Shown one piece after another: positions 34,668 through 48,524 of a stretch of DNA of 64,000 nucleotides (position 1 is the first letter of the stretch; every line of letters begins with the position of its first letter). The notes under the pieces were generated by a model that was not told where the DNA came from, made no database searches, and was given only the letters and a program-made list of their open reading frames with translations. The DNA lies in contig NZ_JAKWJU010000002.1 in assembly GCF_022524345.1 (NCBI RefSeq), positions 4,874,501 to 4,938,500 on the forward strand. Direction: 5' to 3'. Position numbers and translations under genes: made by a program. Source of the stretch: Streptomyces marispadix (GTDB taxonomy: Bacteria > Actinomycetota > Actinomycetes > Streptomycetales > Streptomycetaceae).

Positions 34668-35390
34668 TCATCCCCGCCAGCGGTAGTGAAGCTCCGGGCG
34701 CCCCACCTGCCCGTAGCGCGGGCTGCATTCCGCGCTGCCGTCCGCGACCAGATGCTCCAAGTAGCGCCGTGCGGTGATCCTGTTGACGCCGAGGGCCTCG
34801 GCCGCCGCGCTCGATGAGAGCCCCGCCTCGCCTGCCTCGCGCAGCGCACCCGTCACCGCTTCCAGCGTCACCGCGCTGAGTCCCTTGGGCAGAGCGGAGG
34901 TCCGGGGTGTGGCGCGCAGTCCCGAGAGCGCCGCGTCCACCTCGGCCTGACTGGCCGCCTCACCGCGGGCGTTCGCCGTCGTAGAACGGAACTCCGCGTA
35001 GCGGCGCAGCCGTTCGCGCAGCGCCGGGAAGGTGAAGGGCTTGAGCACATGCTGTACGACGCCCAGTGAGACGCCCTCCCGCACCACGGCCAGATCGCGG
35101 GCGGAGGTCACCGCGAAGACATCCGTCGTACGGCCCGCGGCACGCAGCGAGCGCAGCAGCGCCAGCCCGTGACCGTCCGGCAGATACAGGTCCAGAAGGA
35201 TCAGATCGACCGTCGTACGCTCCAGCACGCGCAGCGCCTCGGCGCGCGAATGCGCAACGCCCGCTACGGCGAAGCCCGGTACGCGGGTGACGTACAGCGC
35301 GTGTGCGTCGGCCGTCACCGGGTCGTCCTCCACCACCAGTACCCGGATCGCGTCCGCCTTCTCCGGGGGACCGCCCGTGGGGCCGCTCAT
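34668..35390 (-). CDS. CitB/DcuR-family response regulator
   Basis: A 240-residue regulator. Receiver (about 15-130) with VVEDDP, phospho-acceptor Asp67 in LILLDLYLPDG, TSA and KPF. C-terminal helix-turn-helix (about 185-238) reads TGALREAGEAGLSSSAAAEALGVNRITARRYLEHLVADGSAECSPRYGQVGRPELHYRW, typical of the CitB class. The ATG overlaps the kinase stop by 4 bp. It probably controls the divergent dicarboxylate carrier. Confidence 0.93.
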   Translation of the reverse strand: MSGPTGGPPEKADAIRVLVVEDDPVTADAHALYVTRVPGFAVAGVAHSRAEALRVLERTTVDLILLDLYLPDGHGLALLRSLRAAGRTTDVFAVTSARDLAVVREGVSLGVVQHVLKPFTFPALRERLRRYAEFRSTTANARGEAASQAEVDAALSGLRATPRTSALPKGLSAVTLEAVTGALREAGEAGLSSSAAAEALGVNRITARRYLEHLVADGSAECSPRYGQVGRPELHYRWRG

Positions 35391-37315
35391 CGCTCGCCTC
35401 CGGAAAGGGGCAGCCGTACCGTGAACTCCGCGCCGCCGTAGGGCCCTTGGCCGACCTCGACGGTGCCGCCATGGCGCCGCACCGTCTGGCGCACCAGGGC
35501 CAGGCCGAGACCGCGGGCGGGTCCGCGGGCCAAGTCACCGCGATTGCCGGGGTTCCCGGGGGTGCCGGACGCGGTGCTGCTGCCACCGCCGTTGCTGCTG
35601 TGGTTGCCGTCGCCGTCGCTGGCGCCGATTCCGTGGTCCTGGCCGCCGTCCGGCCGTGACGAGGGCGGGGACGACGACGGGGACGACGACCGGGACGACG
35701 ACGGGGACTTGGTCGTCCAGCCCCGCTCGAAGACCGACTCGGCCGCCTCCCGCGGTACGCCGGGTCCCGAGTCGGCGACCTTGAGCAGCAGCGCGGCCGT
35801 GGCGCCGTCCGCGTCCCGTTCGCCGCATACGGTCACCCCCACACGTGAAGTGCCCTGTCGTGAAGTCCCCTGTCGTGAAGTCCCCTGTGCGGCACCGGAG
35901 TCGGCCGCCGCGTCGACCGCGTTGTCGATCAGGTTGCCCAGCACGGTGACCACGTCACGGTGGGGGAGGGAGGGCGGCAGCAGCCCGTCGTCGATGTGGC
36001 TGCCGGGGCTCAGCGACAGTTCCACTCCCCGCTCGCTGGCCTGTGCCGCCTTGCCCAGCAGCAGCGCGGCGAGCACCGGTTCCGCCACGGCAGCCACCAC
36101 CTCGTCGGTGAGCGCCTGTGCCAGCTCCAGCTCCTCCGTGGCGAACTCCACCGCCTCGTCCGTACGGCCCAGTTCGATCAGGGAGACCACGGTGTGCAGC
36201 CGGTTCGCCGACTCGTGCGCCTGTGAGCGCAGCGCCTCCGCGAAGCCGCGTACGGAATCCAACTCGCCCGCGAGCGACTGGAGTTCGGTGTGGTCCCGCA
36301 GCGTCACCACGGTGCCGCGCTGCTCACCGCCGTCCACCGGCGAGGTGTTGACGACGATCACGCGGTCGTCGGTGAGATGAACCTCGTCGACTCGGGGCTC
36401 GGACGCCAGCAGCGCGCCCGTCAGTGCCCGCGGCAGCCCCAGGTCCGCCACGCTGCGCCCCAGGACCACGGGCGCTTCCCCGTCCCCCTGACGCCGGTCG
36501 CGCTCCCCGGCGCCGTCCCGTCCTCGTGCGTCTCGCTCTCCTGCGTCCCGTCCGGTGCCGCGCAGCCCCAGCAGTTCGCGCGCACCGTCGTTGACGAGTG
36601 CCACTCGCTTCTGCCCGTCCAGCATCAGCAGCCCCTCGCGCACCGCGTGCAGGGTCGCCTGGTGGTAGTCGTGCATACGACTCAGCTCGGCCGCGTTCAT
36701 GCCGTGAGTGTGGCGCCTCAGCCGTGCGTTGATCACATACGTGCCTATGCCGCCGAGTGCCAGCGCGCCGCCCGCGACAGCGAGCAACGCCGCCACCTGG
36801 CGTCGTAGCTCCTCGGTGATGGTGTCCACGGCGATGCCCGCGCTGACCAGGCCCACCACCCGCCCGTGGTCCCAGATCGGCGTCACGACGCGAACCGACG
36901 GGCCGAGCGTCCCCGTGTACGTCTCGTGGAACGTGCGCCCCTTCACCGCCTGCCCTATGTGCCCGACGAAGCGGCCCCCGATCCGCTCGGGGTCGGGATG
37001 CGTCCAGCGGATGCCCTCGGTGTTCATGATCGTGATGAACGTGACTCCGGTGTCGTGGCGCACCTTCTCCGCGTACGGTTGCAGCTCCTCGCTCGGCCGC
37101 GGCCCGCGTATCGCCTCCCGTACGGACGGGGAACGTGCGATCGCACCGGCCGTCGCCGACGAGCGGTGGCGGGCCGACTCCTCCGCCTGCATACGGTCCG
37201 TGACGTAGGCGAAGACCGCGCATCCGGCCACCACCGCCGCGACCAGCACGACCTGCATGGCGAAGAGCTGCCCTGCGAGGCTCCTGGGAGGCCGGGGTGC
37301 ACGGGGAGTGCGCAT
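35387..37315 (-). CDS. CitA/DcuS-family sensor histidine kinase with insertion in the ATPase domain
   Basis: A 642-residue membrane kinase. TM1 at about 15-37 and a periplasmic-type PASTA-free PAS/CitA sensor at 38-170 (VTFITIMNTEGIRWTHPDPERIGGRFVG, RVVTPIWDHGRVVGLVSAGI) come first. TM2 is at about 173-197. A cytoplasmic PAS (220-340) has an Arg/Asp/Gly-rich insert at 254-280. Dimerisation helix with phospho-acceptor His367 in RSQAHESANRLHTV, then ATPase with N box NLIDNAVDAA. TSRQG repeats occur at 478-491, and a 65-residue Ser/Pro/Gly insertion (about 536-600) separates GWTTK from the GLGLALV box. Start is the ATG at 37315, matching the family; the frame to 37645 is only open sequence. Confidence 0.9.
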   Translation of the reverse strand: MRTPRAPRPPRSLAGQLFAMQVVLVAAVVAGCAVFAYVTDRMQAEESARHRSSATAGAIARSPSVREAIRGPRPSEELQPYAEKVRHDTGVTFITIMNTEGIRWTHPDPERIGGRFVGHIGQAVKGRTFHETYTGTLGPSVRVVTPIWDHGRVVGLVSAGIAVDTITEELRRQVAALLAVAGGALALGGIGTYVINARLRRHTHGMNAAELSRMHDYHQATLHAVREGLLMLDGQKRVALVNDGARELLGLRGTGRDAGERDARGRDGAGERDRRQGDGEAPVVLGRSVADLGLPRALTGALLASEPRVDEVHLTDDRVIVVNTSPVDGGEQRGTVVTLRDHTELQSLAGELDSVRGFAEALRSQAHESANRLHTVVSLIELGRTDEAVEFATEELELAQALTDEVVAAVAEPVLAALLLGKAAQASERGVELSLSPGSHIDDGLLPPSLPHRDVVTVLGNLIDNAVDAAADSGAAQGTSRQGTSRQGTSRVGVTVCGERDADGATAALLLKVADSGPGVPREAAESVFERGWTTKSPSSSRSSSPSSSPPSSRPDGGQDHGIGASDGDGNHSSNGGGSSTASGTPGNPGNRGDLARGPARGLGLALVRQTVRRHGGTVEVGQGPYGGAEFTVRLPLSGGER

Positions 37316-37617
37316 GCGGACAGTCTGCCTCGTGGAATTTCCGTGCACGTAATGCACGCAACCGTGACGCCCGTCACTACGGGGTGCATAGTCGCCGGGA
37401 CTCGGGCCGAGCGCGGTCGGCCTCCGCCGAGGACGAGCCGGAGCGGTACGCCGGGTCAGAGCCGTAACGAAGCAGAAGCGGAAGCAGACGCGGAAGCGGA
37501 AGCCGACGCAGAGGCGAACGCGGAAGCCGACGCGGACCCAGAACGCGGAAGCGGACGCCACAACGCGGACGCCACAACGCAAACGCAACAACGCAGACGC
37601 AGAACGAGGAGCCCGAC
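37316..37617. other. 302-bp kinase/dctA divergent region with a T-free repeat tract
   Basis: Promoters of the two-component operon and of dctA must lie here. From 37466 to 37618 the plus strand has no T at all; see the repeat entry. The remaining 150 bp next to the kinase gene contain ACGTAATGCACG and GTGACGCCCGTCAC inverted-repeat-like words, which may be the regulator site. Confidence 0.5.
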
Positions 37618-37618
37618 G
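37466..37618 (+). repeat. 153-base T-free hexamer-like repeat tract before dctA
   Basis: The plus strand contains only A, C and G for 153 bases. It is built from degenerate GCGGAA/GCSGAC units (for example CGGAAGCGGAAGCCGACGC) passing into CAACGC units, ending at the dctA ribosome-binding site GAGGAG. In the dctA frame a stop (TAA) at 37465 precedes it and there is no start inside. Confidence 0.85.
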
Positions 37619-39045
37619 TGTCCCAGCAGACACCGCCGGAGTCACCGGCGCCGCCCGAGCGGACCCGTACGAGGCGGGACCGCACCCACTATCTGTATCT
37701 GGCCGTGATCGGCGCCGTCGTGCTCGGAGTGGCCTTCGGCTTCATCGCGCCCGACACGGCGAAGGAGCTGAAGCCGCTCGGCGAGGGCTTCGTCTCCCTG
37801 ATCACGATGATGATCTCCCCCGTCATCTTCGTCACGATCGTGCTGGGAGTCGGCTCGGTCCGCAAGGCCACGAAGGTCGGCGCCGTGGGCGGTCTCGCGC
37901 TGGGCTACTTCCTGGCGATGTCGCTGGTCGCGCTCGCCATCGGCCTGGTCGTCGGCAACGTCCTCGACCCCGGCCACGGCCTTCAGATCACCGACGAGGC
38001 ACGCAACGCCGGCGCCGCCGAGGCCAAGGGCGCGAGCGCGAGCACGGCCGAGTTCCTGCTCGGCATCATCCCCACCACGATGGTCTCGGCCTTCACCGAG
38101 GGCGAGGTGCTGCAAACGCTCCTGATCGCCCTGCTTGTGGGCTTCGCGCTGCAAGCGATGGGGCCGTCGGGCGAGCCCGTGCTGCGGGGCATCGGCCACC
38201 TTCAGCGGCTGGTCTTCCGGGTGCTCGCGATGGTCATGTGGGCGGCTCCGGTCGGTGCCTTCGGCGCCATGGCGGCCGTCGTAGGCGAGACCGGACTCGA
38301 CGCACTGAAGTCGCTCGCGATCATCATGATCGGCTTCTACGTCACCTGTGTCGTCTTCGTCTTCGGCGTGCTGGGCCTGCTGCTCAAGGCCGTCACCGGG
38401 ATCAACGTCCTCGCCCTGTTCAGGTACTTGGCGCGTGAGTTCCTGCTGATCCTCTCCACCTCGTCGTCGGAGTCGGCGCTGCCGCGCCTCATCGCGAAGA
38501 TGGAGCACCTGGGCGTCAGCAGGCCCGTAGTCGGCATCACGGTGCCGACGGGCTACTCCTTCAACCTCGACGGCACGATGATCTATCTGACGATGGCGTC
38601 GATCTTCGTGGCCGAGGCGATGGGCGACCCGCTGACGATCGGTCAGCAGATCTCGCTGCTCATCTTCATGTTCGTGGCGTCCAAGGGCGCGGCCGGTGTC
38701 ACCGGTGCCGGTCTGGCCACGCTCGCGGGCGGCCTTCAGTCCCACAGGCCCGAACTCGTCGACGGCGTCGGCCTGATCGTCGGCATCGACCGCTTCATGA
38801 GCGAGGCACGCGCGCTGACGAACTTCGCGGGCAACTCGGTGGCCACGGTCCTGGTCGGCACCTGGACCAAGGAGATCGACCGGGACCGGGTGAAGCAGGT
38901 GCTGTCCGGGGAGCTGCCGTTCGACGAGTCCTCGCTCCAGGACACCGACGCGGGCGACGACGCGGGCGGTACGGGCGGAGAGGTGCCCGGGGCGCGCTCA
39001 GGTTCCCCGGCCGAGACGGTGTCCACCAGCAAGGGCGACGGCTGA
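37618..39045 (+). CDS. dctA: C4-dicarboxylate:cation symporter (DctA/GltP family)
   Basis: A 475-residue DAACS transporter with about eight helices and two re-entrant loops. Signatures are SLITMMISPVIFVTIVLGVGSV, the serine-rich hairpin LILSTSSSESALPRLI, VPTGYSFNLDGTMIYLTMASIF (substrate/cation motif NxDGT) and FVASKGAAGVTGAGLATLAG, plus GIDRFMSEARALTNFAGNSVATVLV. The NxxD motif in TM8 fits dicarboxylate substrates. Acidic Gly/Asp-rich C-terminal tail. GTG start with GAGGAG. Divergent from a CitA/CitB-type system, the usual arrangement for dicarboxylate-induced uptake. Confidence 0.95.
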   Translation: MSQQTPPESPAPPERTRTRRDRTHYLYLAVIGAVVLGVAFGFIAPDTAKELKPLGEGFVSLITMMISPVIFVTIVLGVGSVRKATKVGAVGGLALGYFLAMSLVALAIGLVVGNVLDPGHGLQITDEARNAGAAEAKGASASTAEFLLGIIPTTMVSAFTEGEVLQTLLIALLVGFALQAMGPSGEPVLRGIGHLQRLVFRVLAMVMWAAPVGAFGAMAAVVGETGLDALKSLAIIMIGFYVTCVVFVFGVLGLLLKAVTGINVLALFRYLAREFLLILSTSSSESALPRLIAKMEHLGVSRPVVGITVPTGYSFNLDGTMIYLTMASIFVAEAMGDPLTIGQQISLLIFMFVASKGAAGVTGAGLATLAGGLQSHRPELVDGVGLIVGIDRFMSEARALTNFAGNSVATVLVGTWTKEIDRDRVKQVLSGELPFDESSLQDTDAGDDAGGTGGEVPGARSGSPAETVSTSKGDG

Positions 39046-39104
39046 CGCGGCGGGCGCCGCGCCGCCGGACCACCGGTGCGCGCCGCCCGCCCGCGACTCA
39101 CGCC

Positions 39105-39137
39105 GGGGCCCGCACGGTACAAGACCGTGCGGGCCCC
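39105..39137. terminator. bidirectional terminator between dctA and glgB
   Basis: A perfect 14-bp stem (GGGGCCCGCACGGT and complement) with a 5-base loop lies between convergent genes. Confidence 0.85.
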
Positions 39138-39170
39138 AGGCGCAGGTCCGTCCCCCTCCTGCCCGTTCCG

Positions 39171-42143
<2,973 letters not shown>

Positions 42144-42209
42144 GATCAGAACCTCCTGATTGCGTCGGCGGCTTGCGGACAGGGCCCGTTCGGACGAGCG
42201 GTCCACCGC

Positions 42210-43856
42210 CTACGGGTGTGGCGGAGCAGCCGCGAGGCGGCGGATCGCGGACATCGGGACGTGCAGCCAGGTGGGCCGGTGCCGGGCTTCGTAGAGGACC
42301 TCGTAGACCGTCTTGTCGGTCTCGTACGCGCGCAGCAGAGTGGCCTCGTCACGGGGGTCGCTGCCGGAGGCTTCGGCGTAACCGGCGCAGAACGCGGCCC
42401 TGTTGGCGGCGGCCCACCGCCGTGCGAACTCTTCACCGGAGCCGGTTTCGGACCCTGCGCGAGAGCCGGAGCCGGTGCCGGATCGTGCATCCGGCTCGGC
42501 CCAGGGCCGCTGGCATGCCGCGTAGTCGAAGGAGCGCAGCATCCCGGCGATGTCGCGTACGACCGGCTGCGGCACGCGCCGCTCCGCGAGAGGCCGCGCG
42601 GGCTCCCCCTCGAAGTCGATGAGCGACCAGTGGCCTTCGGGGCCCGACAGCACCTGTCCCAGGTGCAGATCGCCGTGTACGCGCTGCGCGTGGCAGGTGT
42701 GCCCATAGCGCCCCAGGGCGGCGAGCGCGCGGAAGGCGTCACGCAGTCCCGGCCGGTACGGGCGCAGTTCGGGCACCGCACGGCCTGCCGCGTCCAGCCG
42801 TTCCGTCATCGCCGCCGCAGTGCTCTCCAGGGCGTCGCGCGCCAGTACGCAGGTGGGCAGCGCCCGGGCGAGGCCGGTGTGCACCTCCGCGGTGGCACGG
42901 CCCAGGCCGCGGGCCTCGGCGGTGAAGTCACGCCGCTCGGCGAGGGCGTTGAGGGCGAGCTGCCAGCCGTCGCGGCAGCCCGGCAGATAGGGCTGTAGCA
43001 CCCCGAGCGTCATCGCCCCGGCTGGAGGGCGAGCCGTGTCCGCCGTGCCCACCGCGACCGCCGCGCCCTTCACGTCTTGCGTGTCCGCCGTGCCCACCGG
43101 GACCGCCGCGCCCGTCGCGGACACCGACACCGCTTCGGGCCCCGCTGCCACTTCGGACCGGTCACCGGCCGGTGCCGGCACCTCGGCCTCGAACCATGCC
43201 GTCGGCGCCGGGACCCGCCGCGAGCCGTGCCGTGCCAGCGCCAGCGGCAGCTCCAGATCCGGATTCACGCCCGGCTCGACGCGGCGGAAGAGCTTGAGGA
43301 TGTACCGATCGCCGTACACCACCGAGGAGTTGGACTGCTCCGCTGCCAGCGGGCGTGGCGCGAGACCTCTCGGCGCCGTGGCGTCGGGCCCGAGCCGGAA
43401 GCGCAGCGGCCCGAGGCTTCCCGGGGTCGTGATCCGCTCCAGCAGATGTGCGGCGAGAAGCGGATCGTGCAGCGCCTCATGGACCACGCGGCCGTGCAGC
43501 GGCCCGCCCGAGAGCCGACCGATGAGTGAGCCGTCGTCGACGGGAGGCAACGGCGATGCCGCGTCCCGCACGCCCAGCAGCAGTTGATAGCAGTCGGCGG
43601 ACTCCGCGTCACTGCCGGACTGCCGTGCCCGCACCAGCAGATGGATCAGCCCGGGAGCATCTCCCGTACCGTCGCACGGCAGCAAACCGGTGGCGGCGAC
43701 GAGGGCGAAACCGCTGATCGGGCGGCCCTTGCCCGCGAACCAGCGCTGCCGGGGCAGCCATTCGGCGAGCGGCCGGGAGAGCGGGCCGAGCAGTTCGCCG
43801 GCGGAGAGGACGGTGTCCGTCCGAAGGGCTGTGCGGGACAAGGAACTTTCCGACAT
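42210..43856 (-). CDS. mak: maltokinase (Pep2/Mak)
   Basis: A 548-residue kinase that makes maltose 1-phosphate from maltose and ATP, the substrate of GlgE. The N-terminal maltokinase domain has LAEWLPRQRWFAGKGRPI. The aminoglycoside-phosphotransferase-like core has RVHGDLHLGQVL (catalytic loop) and LIDFEGEPARPLAERR (metal site). YETDKTVYEVLYEARHRPTWLHVPMSAIRRL is at the C-terminus. A 15-residue tandem duplication (GAAVPVGTADT / GAAVAVGTADT) sits in the middle, with a Ser/Gly-rich insert near 470. The ATG at 43856 fits homology. 66 bp before glgB and 182 bp after treS on the same strand. Confidence 0.92.
   Translation of the reverse strand: MSESSLSRTALRTDTVLSAGELLGPLSRPLAEWLPRQRWFAGKGRPISGFALVAATGLLPCDGTGDAPGLIHLLVRARQSGSDAESADCYQLLLGVRDAASPLPPVDDGSLIGRLSGGPLHGRVVHEALHDPLLAAHLLERITTPGSLGPLRFRLGPDATAPRGLAPRPLAAEQSNSSVVYGDRYILKLFRRVEPGVNPDLELPLALARHGSRRVPAPTAWFEAEVPAPAGDRSEVAAGPEAVSVSATGAAVPVGTADTQDVKGAAVAVGTADTARPPAGAMTLGVLQPYLPGCRDGWQLALNALAERRDFTAEARGLGRATAEVHTGLARALPTCVLARDALESTAAAMTERLDAAGRAVPELRPYRPGLRDAFRALAALGRYGHTCHAQRVHGDLHLGQVLSGPEGHWSLIDFEGEPARPLAERRVPQPVVRDIAGMLRSFDYAACQRPWAEPDARSGTGSGSRAGSETGSGEEFARRWAAANRAAFCAGYAEASGSDPRDEATLLRAYETDKTVYEVLYEARHRPTWLHVPMSAIRRLAAAPPHP
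43036..43110. repeat. 45-bp tandem duplication inside the maltokinase gene
   Basis: The block starting GTGTCCGCCGTGCCCACCG at 43036 recurs at 43081 with very few changes and then decays near 43115. It keeps frame (15 codons), lengthening a surface loop. Confidence 0.8.
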
Positions 43857-43971
43857 GACGTCTGGCGTCCTTTCCCCGGGTACACGAAAAGCACGCAGAT
43901 TGTGTCTAAATGTGGTGTTCTGTGTCCGCTTGTGAGTGCCGTGTCGGAGATCTTCACCCGGCGGCCTACGG

Positions 43972-44008
43972 CTGAGGCCCGGAGCCGGTCGGCGGCTCCG
44001 GGCCTCAG
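43972..44008 (-). terminator. 15-bp hairpin between treS and maltokinase genes
   Basis: CTGAGGCCCGGAGCC pairs perfectly with GGCTCCGGGCCTCAG across a 7-base loop. It starts 31 bases after the treS stop inside the presumed operon, so it could terminate or attenuate transcription into mak-glgB. Confidence 0.75.
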
Positions 44009-44038
44009 CGCTGTCTCCGGGCGGGTTCCCGGCGGGTG

Positions 44039-45765
<1,727 letters not shown>

Positions 45766-45769
<4 letters not shown>

Positions 45770-47889
45770 GGGTGAGTGCCCTTCGGGTCGTCGGGGGCCG
45801 CGTTGTCGGCGTGGTCGGTGTAGCCGGCGTGGTGGGCGTCGTGGGGGCGCAGCGTGAGGACGTGCGCGGCGGCGGGGGAGTCGCCGCCCGCGGACAGGCG
45901 CACGTAGTTGCTCCTGCTCCAGTCGTAGGTCCGTCCGGTCAGCTCGTCGTGCACCGGGAAGGACTCCCGCCCCTCGGCCTGTGCCGGGCTGAGGCCGAAG
46001 CGGCGCAGGTCGTGCTCGGAGAGGTGCACCGTCGCCTCGTGCGTACGGTTCGGGTCGAGGCTGACGACGACGATCACGGTGTCCTGGTCAGGGCCGTGCG
46101 CTTCCGGGGTCTGGTCGCCGCCTTGCCCCGGATGGTGTTTGGAGAAGGCGATGACCTGGTCGTTGTCGCAGTGGTGGAAGGTGAGCGAGCGCAGCGAACG
46201 CAGCGCGGGATGTGCGCGGCGAAGCCTGTTGAGCTGCCCGATCAGGGGTGCGATGGTCCGCCCGGACTCCTCGGCTGCGGCCCAGTCGCGGGGGCGTAGC
46301 TGGTACTTCTCCGAGTCCAGGTACTCCTCGCTGCCGGGCCGCACCGCCTTGGCCTCGCACAGTTCGTAGCCCGCGTAGACGCCCCAGGAAGGGGAGAGCG
46401 TCGCGGCGAGCACGGCTCGCGTCTCGAAGACGGGGCGTCCGCCCTGCTGGAGGCTCGCGTGCAGGATGTCCGGGGTGTTGACGAAGAAGTTGGGCCGCAT
46501 ATAGGAGGCGGCCTCGCCGGAGAGTTCCGTCAGATACTCCGTCAGCTCCTGCTTGGAGTTGCGCCACGTGAAGTACGTATAGGACTGCTGGAAGCCGACC
46601 TTGGCGAGGGTGTGCATCATCGCGGGGCGGGTGAACGCCTCGGCGAGGAAGACGACATCGGGATCGGAGCGGTTGATGTCCCCGATGACCTTCTCCCAGA
46701 AGACCACCGGCTTGGTGTGCGGGTTGTCGACGCGGAAGATGCGTACGCCCCTCGCCATCCACAGCCGCAGCAGCCGCAGGGTCTCCCGTACGAGCGACGA
46801 GTAGGCCGACGGATCGGTGTCGAAGTCGAGGGGGACGATGTCCTGGTACTTCTTCGGCGGGTTCTCGGCGTGCGCGATAGTGCCGTCCGGACGGTGCCGG
46901 AACCACTCCGGGCGCTCCTTGATCCAGGGGTGGTCGGGCGAGCACTGGAGCGCGAAGTCGAGTGCGACCTCCATGCCCAGGCCGCGGGCGCGTTCGACGA
47001 AGTACTCGAAGTCCTCCACGGTCCCCAGGTCGGGGTGCACCGCCTCGTGGCCGCCGGCGGCCGATCCGACGGCCCACGGCGAGCCCACGTCGTGCGGGCC
47101 CGCGGAGAGCGCGTTGTTGGGGCCCTTGCGGAAGGCGTCCCCGATGGGATGCACCGGCGGCAGATAGACCACGTCGAAGCCCATGGCGGCGACGGCGTCC
47201 AGCCGGGCGGCGGCCGTGCGGAAGGTGCCGGAGACCGGGGGCTCGCCCTCCTTCTCCGGGAGCACCGCGCCCTCGGAACGCGGGAAGAGTTCGTACCAGG
47301 ACCCGAACTGCGCGCGTTCACGCTCCACTTGGAGGGGCAGCGGGCGGGTCGCGGTGACCAGTTCACGCAGCGGATAGCGGTCCAGTACGGCGGTCACCTG
47401 CGGCGTCAGCGCGGCCGCGAGCCGTGCGGCGACGCCGCGGCTGCGGCTGCGCAGCGCGTCGGCCACCGCGAGCACGGCGTCCTTGCCCTCGCTTCTGGGC
47501 ACGTCGGCGGCGGCGCGTTCGTGCAGCACCGCGCCTTCCTCCAGCACCGCTTCGGTGTCGATGCCGGCGGGGACCTTCAGCTTCGCCTGACGGCGCCAGG
47601 TGGCGATGGGGTCGCTCCACGCTTCGATCGCATAGGTCCATCTCCCTTCGCTGTCAGGGGTGATGTCGGCGGCCCAGCGGTCGGTGCCGGGGGCGACCTC
47701 GCGCATGGGGGTCCACGGGCCGCGGCGGCCGGTGGCGTCACGCAGTACGACGTTGGCGCCGAGGGCCTCGTGGCCCTCGCGGAAGACGGTGGCCGAGACC
47801 TCGAACGTCTCGCCCGGTACGGCCTTGGCGGGGTGGCGCCCGCAGTCGACGAGGGGACGTACGTCCAGGACGGGGATGCGACCGATCAT
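45766..47889 (-). CDS. glgE: alpha-1,4-glucan:maltose-1-phosphate maltosyltransferase
   Basis: A 707-residue GH13_3 enzyme that extends alpha-1,4-glucan with maltosyl units from maltose 1-phosphate. It has the N-terminal insert/dimer domain ([28 protein letters not shown]) and WYELFPRS. The barrel has [30 protein letters not shown], nucleophile Asp388 ([10 protein letters not shown]), [10 protein letters not shown] and a C-terminal beta domain. The ATG at 47889 has AAGGTGA upstream and matches the family start; the longer frame to 47982 is rejected. First gene of the glgE-treS-mak-glgB unit. Confidence 0.96.
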
Positions 47890-48524
47890 TGCTTCACCTT
47901 GGTGCGGAGTGGAACAGGCGGACGGTTTGTGATCTTCCGCCTGTTCTATCTGCTTCGCCTGGAGTGCCGGTGCCGCGCGCATGGCCGCGACGCGCGTTCA
48001 CTCGCCCGGCGGGGTAGGGGCCCTGGCGGGTGTATGCGCTGGATTTCCGGGGGTTGGGGGCCGTATCGGGGGGTCGGCGGGGGCTCGTACGGGGCCCGGA
48101 CGGTCGGATGGGAGGCCGGGTGCGGAGGTCGCCCGCGAGTCCGGCTGTGAGTCCGTCTGCGAGTTCGTCCGTGAGTTCGCCCGCGAGTTCGTCTGTAAGG
48201 GGAGGCCTGCGGGTCCGGGGCGGGCGCCAAGAGCCGTAGCCCGGCGCCGAGTTGGGCTCCGCGGAGCCGCCTCCGTGACCGCTCCCAGCGGTCCCGCCGG
48301 TCCCGTGGGCGGCCGGGCATCCGTGAACGCCCGGCCGCGTACGGAGAGGCGGGCCGGGTCCCCCCGGTGGCCCGGGGCGAGCCGGGGCGCAACGAGCCGT
48401 GCCGAACGGGGCGGCGCCGAACCGGAGCCGGTCCATGACGGGATGACGGCTCGGGCCATGACGAGCGGGTCGGGGACGCCCCGTCGACTCCGCGGGCGTC
48501 CTCGTCCCCGTACCCGCTACCGCT
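47890..48524. other. 635-bp gap between glgE and the P450 pair, with a 12-bp minisatellite
   Basis: It carries the glgE promoter region. It also has five tandem 12-bp repeats at 48137-48196 (separate entry) and generally Pro/Arg/Gly-like GC-rich sequence. Several frames are open on the minus strand (for example 47998-48459), but none has a ribosome-binding site, family resemblance or normal residue composition. I see no gene. Confidence 0.5.
48137..48196. repeat. five tandem 12-bp repeats upstream of glgE
   Basis: The units GAGTCCGGCTGT, GAGTCCGTCTGC, GAGTTCGTCCGT, GAGTTCGCCCGC and GAGTTCGTCTGT follow one another without spacers. Changes are mostly pyrimidine transitions. Confidence 0.85.

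Noticed and set aside
48137..48196. CRISPR-like repeat array
   Set aside because: Units are contiguous 12-mers without spacers, and no cas genes are present.
47894..48459. Minus-strand frames across the 12-bp repeats, possible repeat protein
   Set aside because: No ribosome-binding site, extreme Arg/Pro composition, no family resemblance; open only because of high GC.
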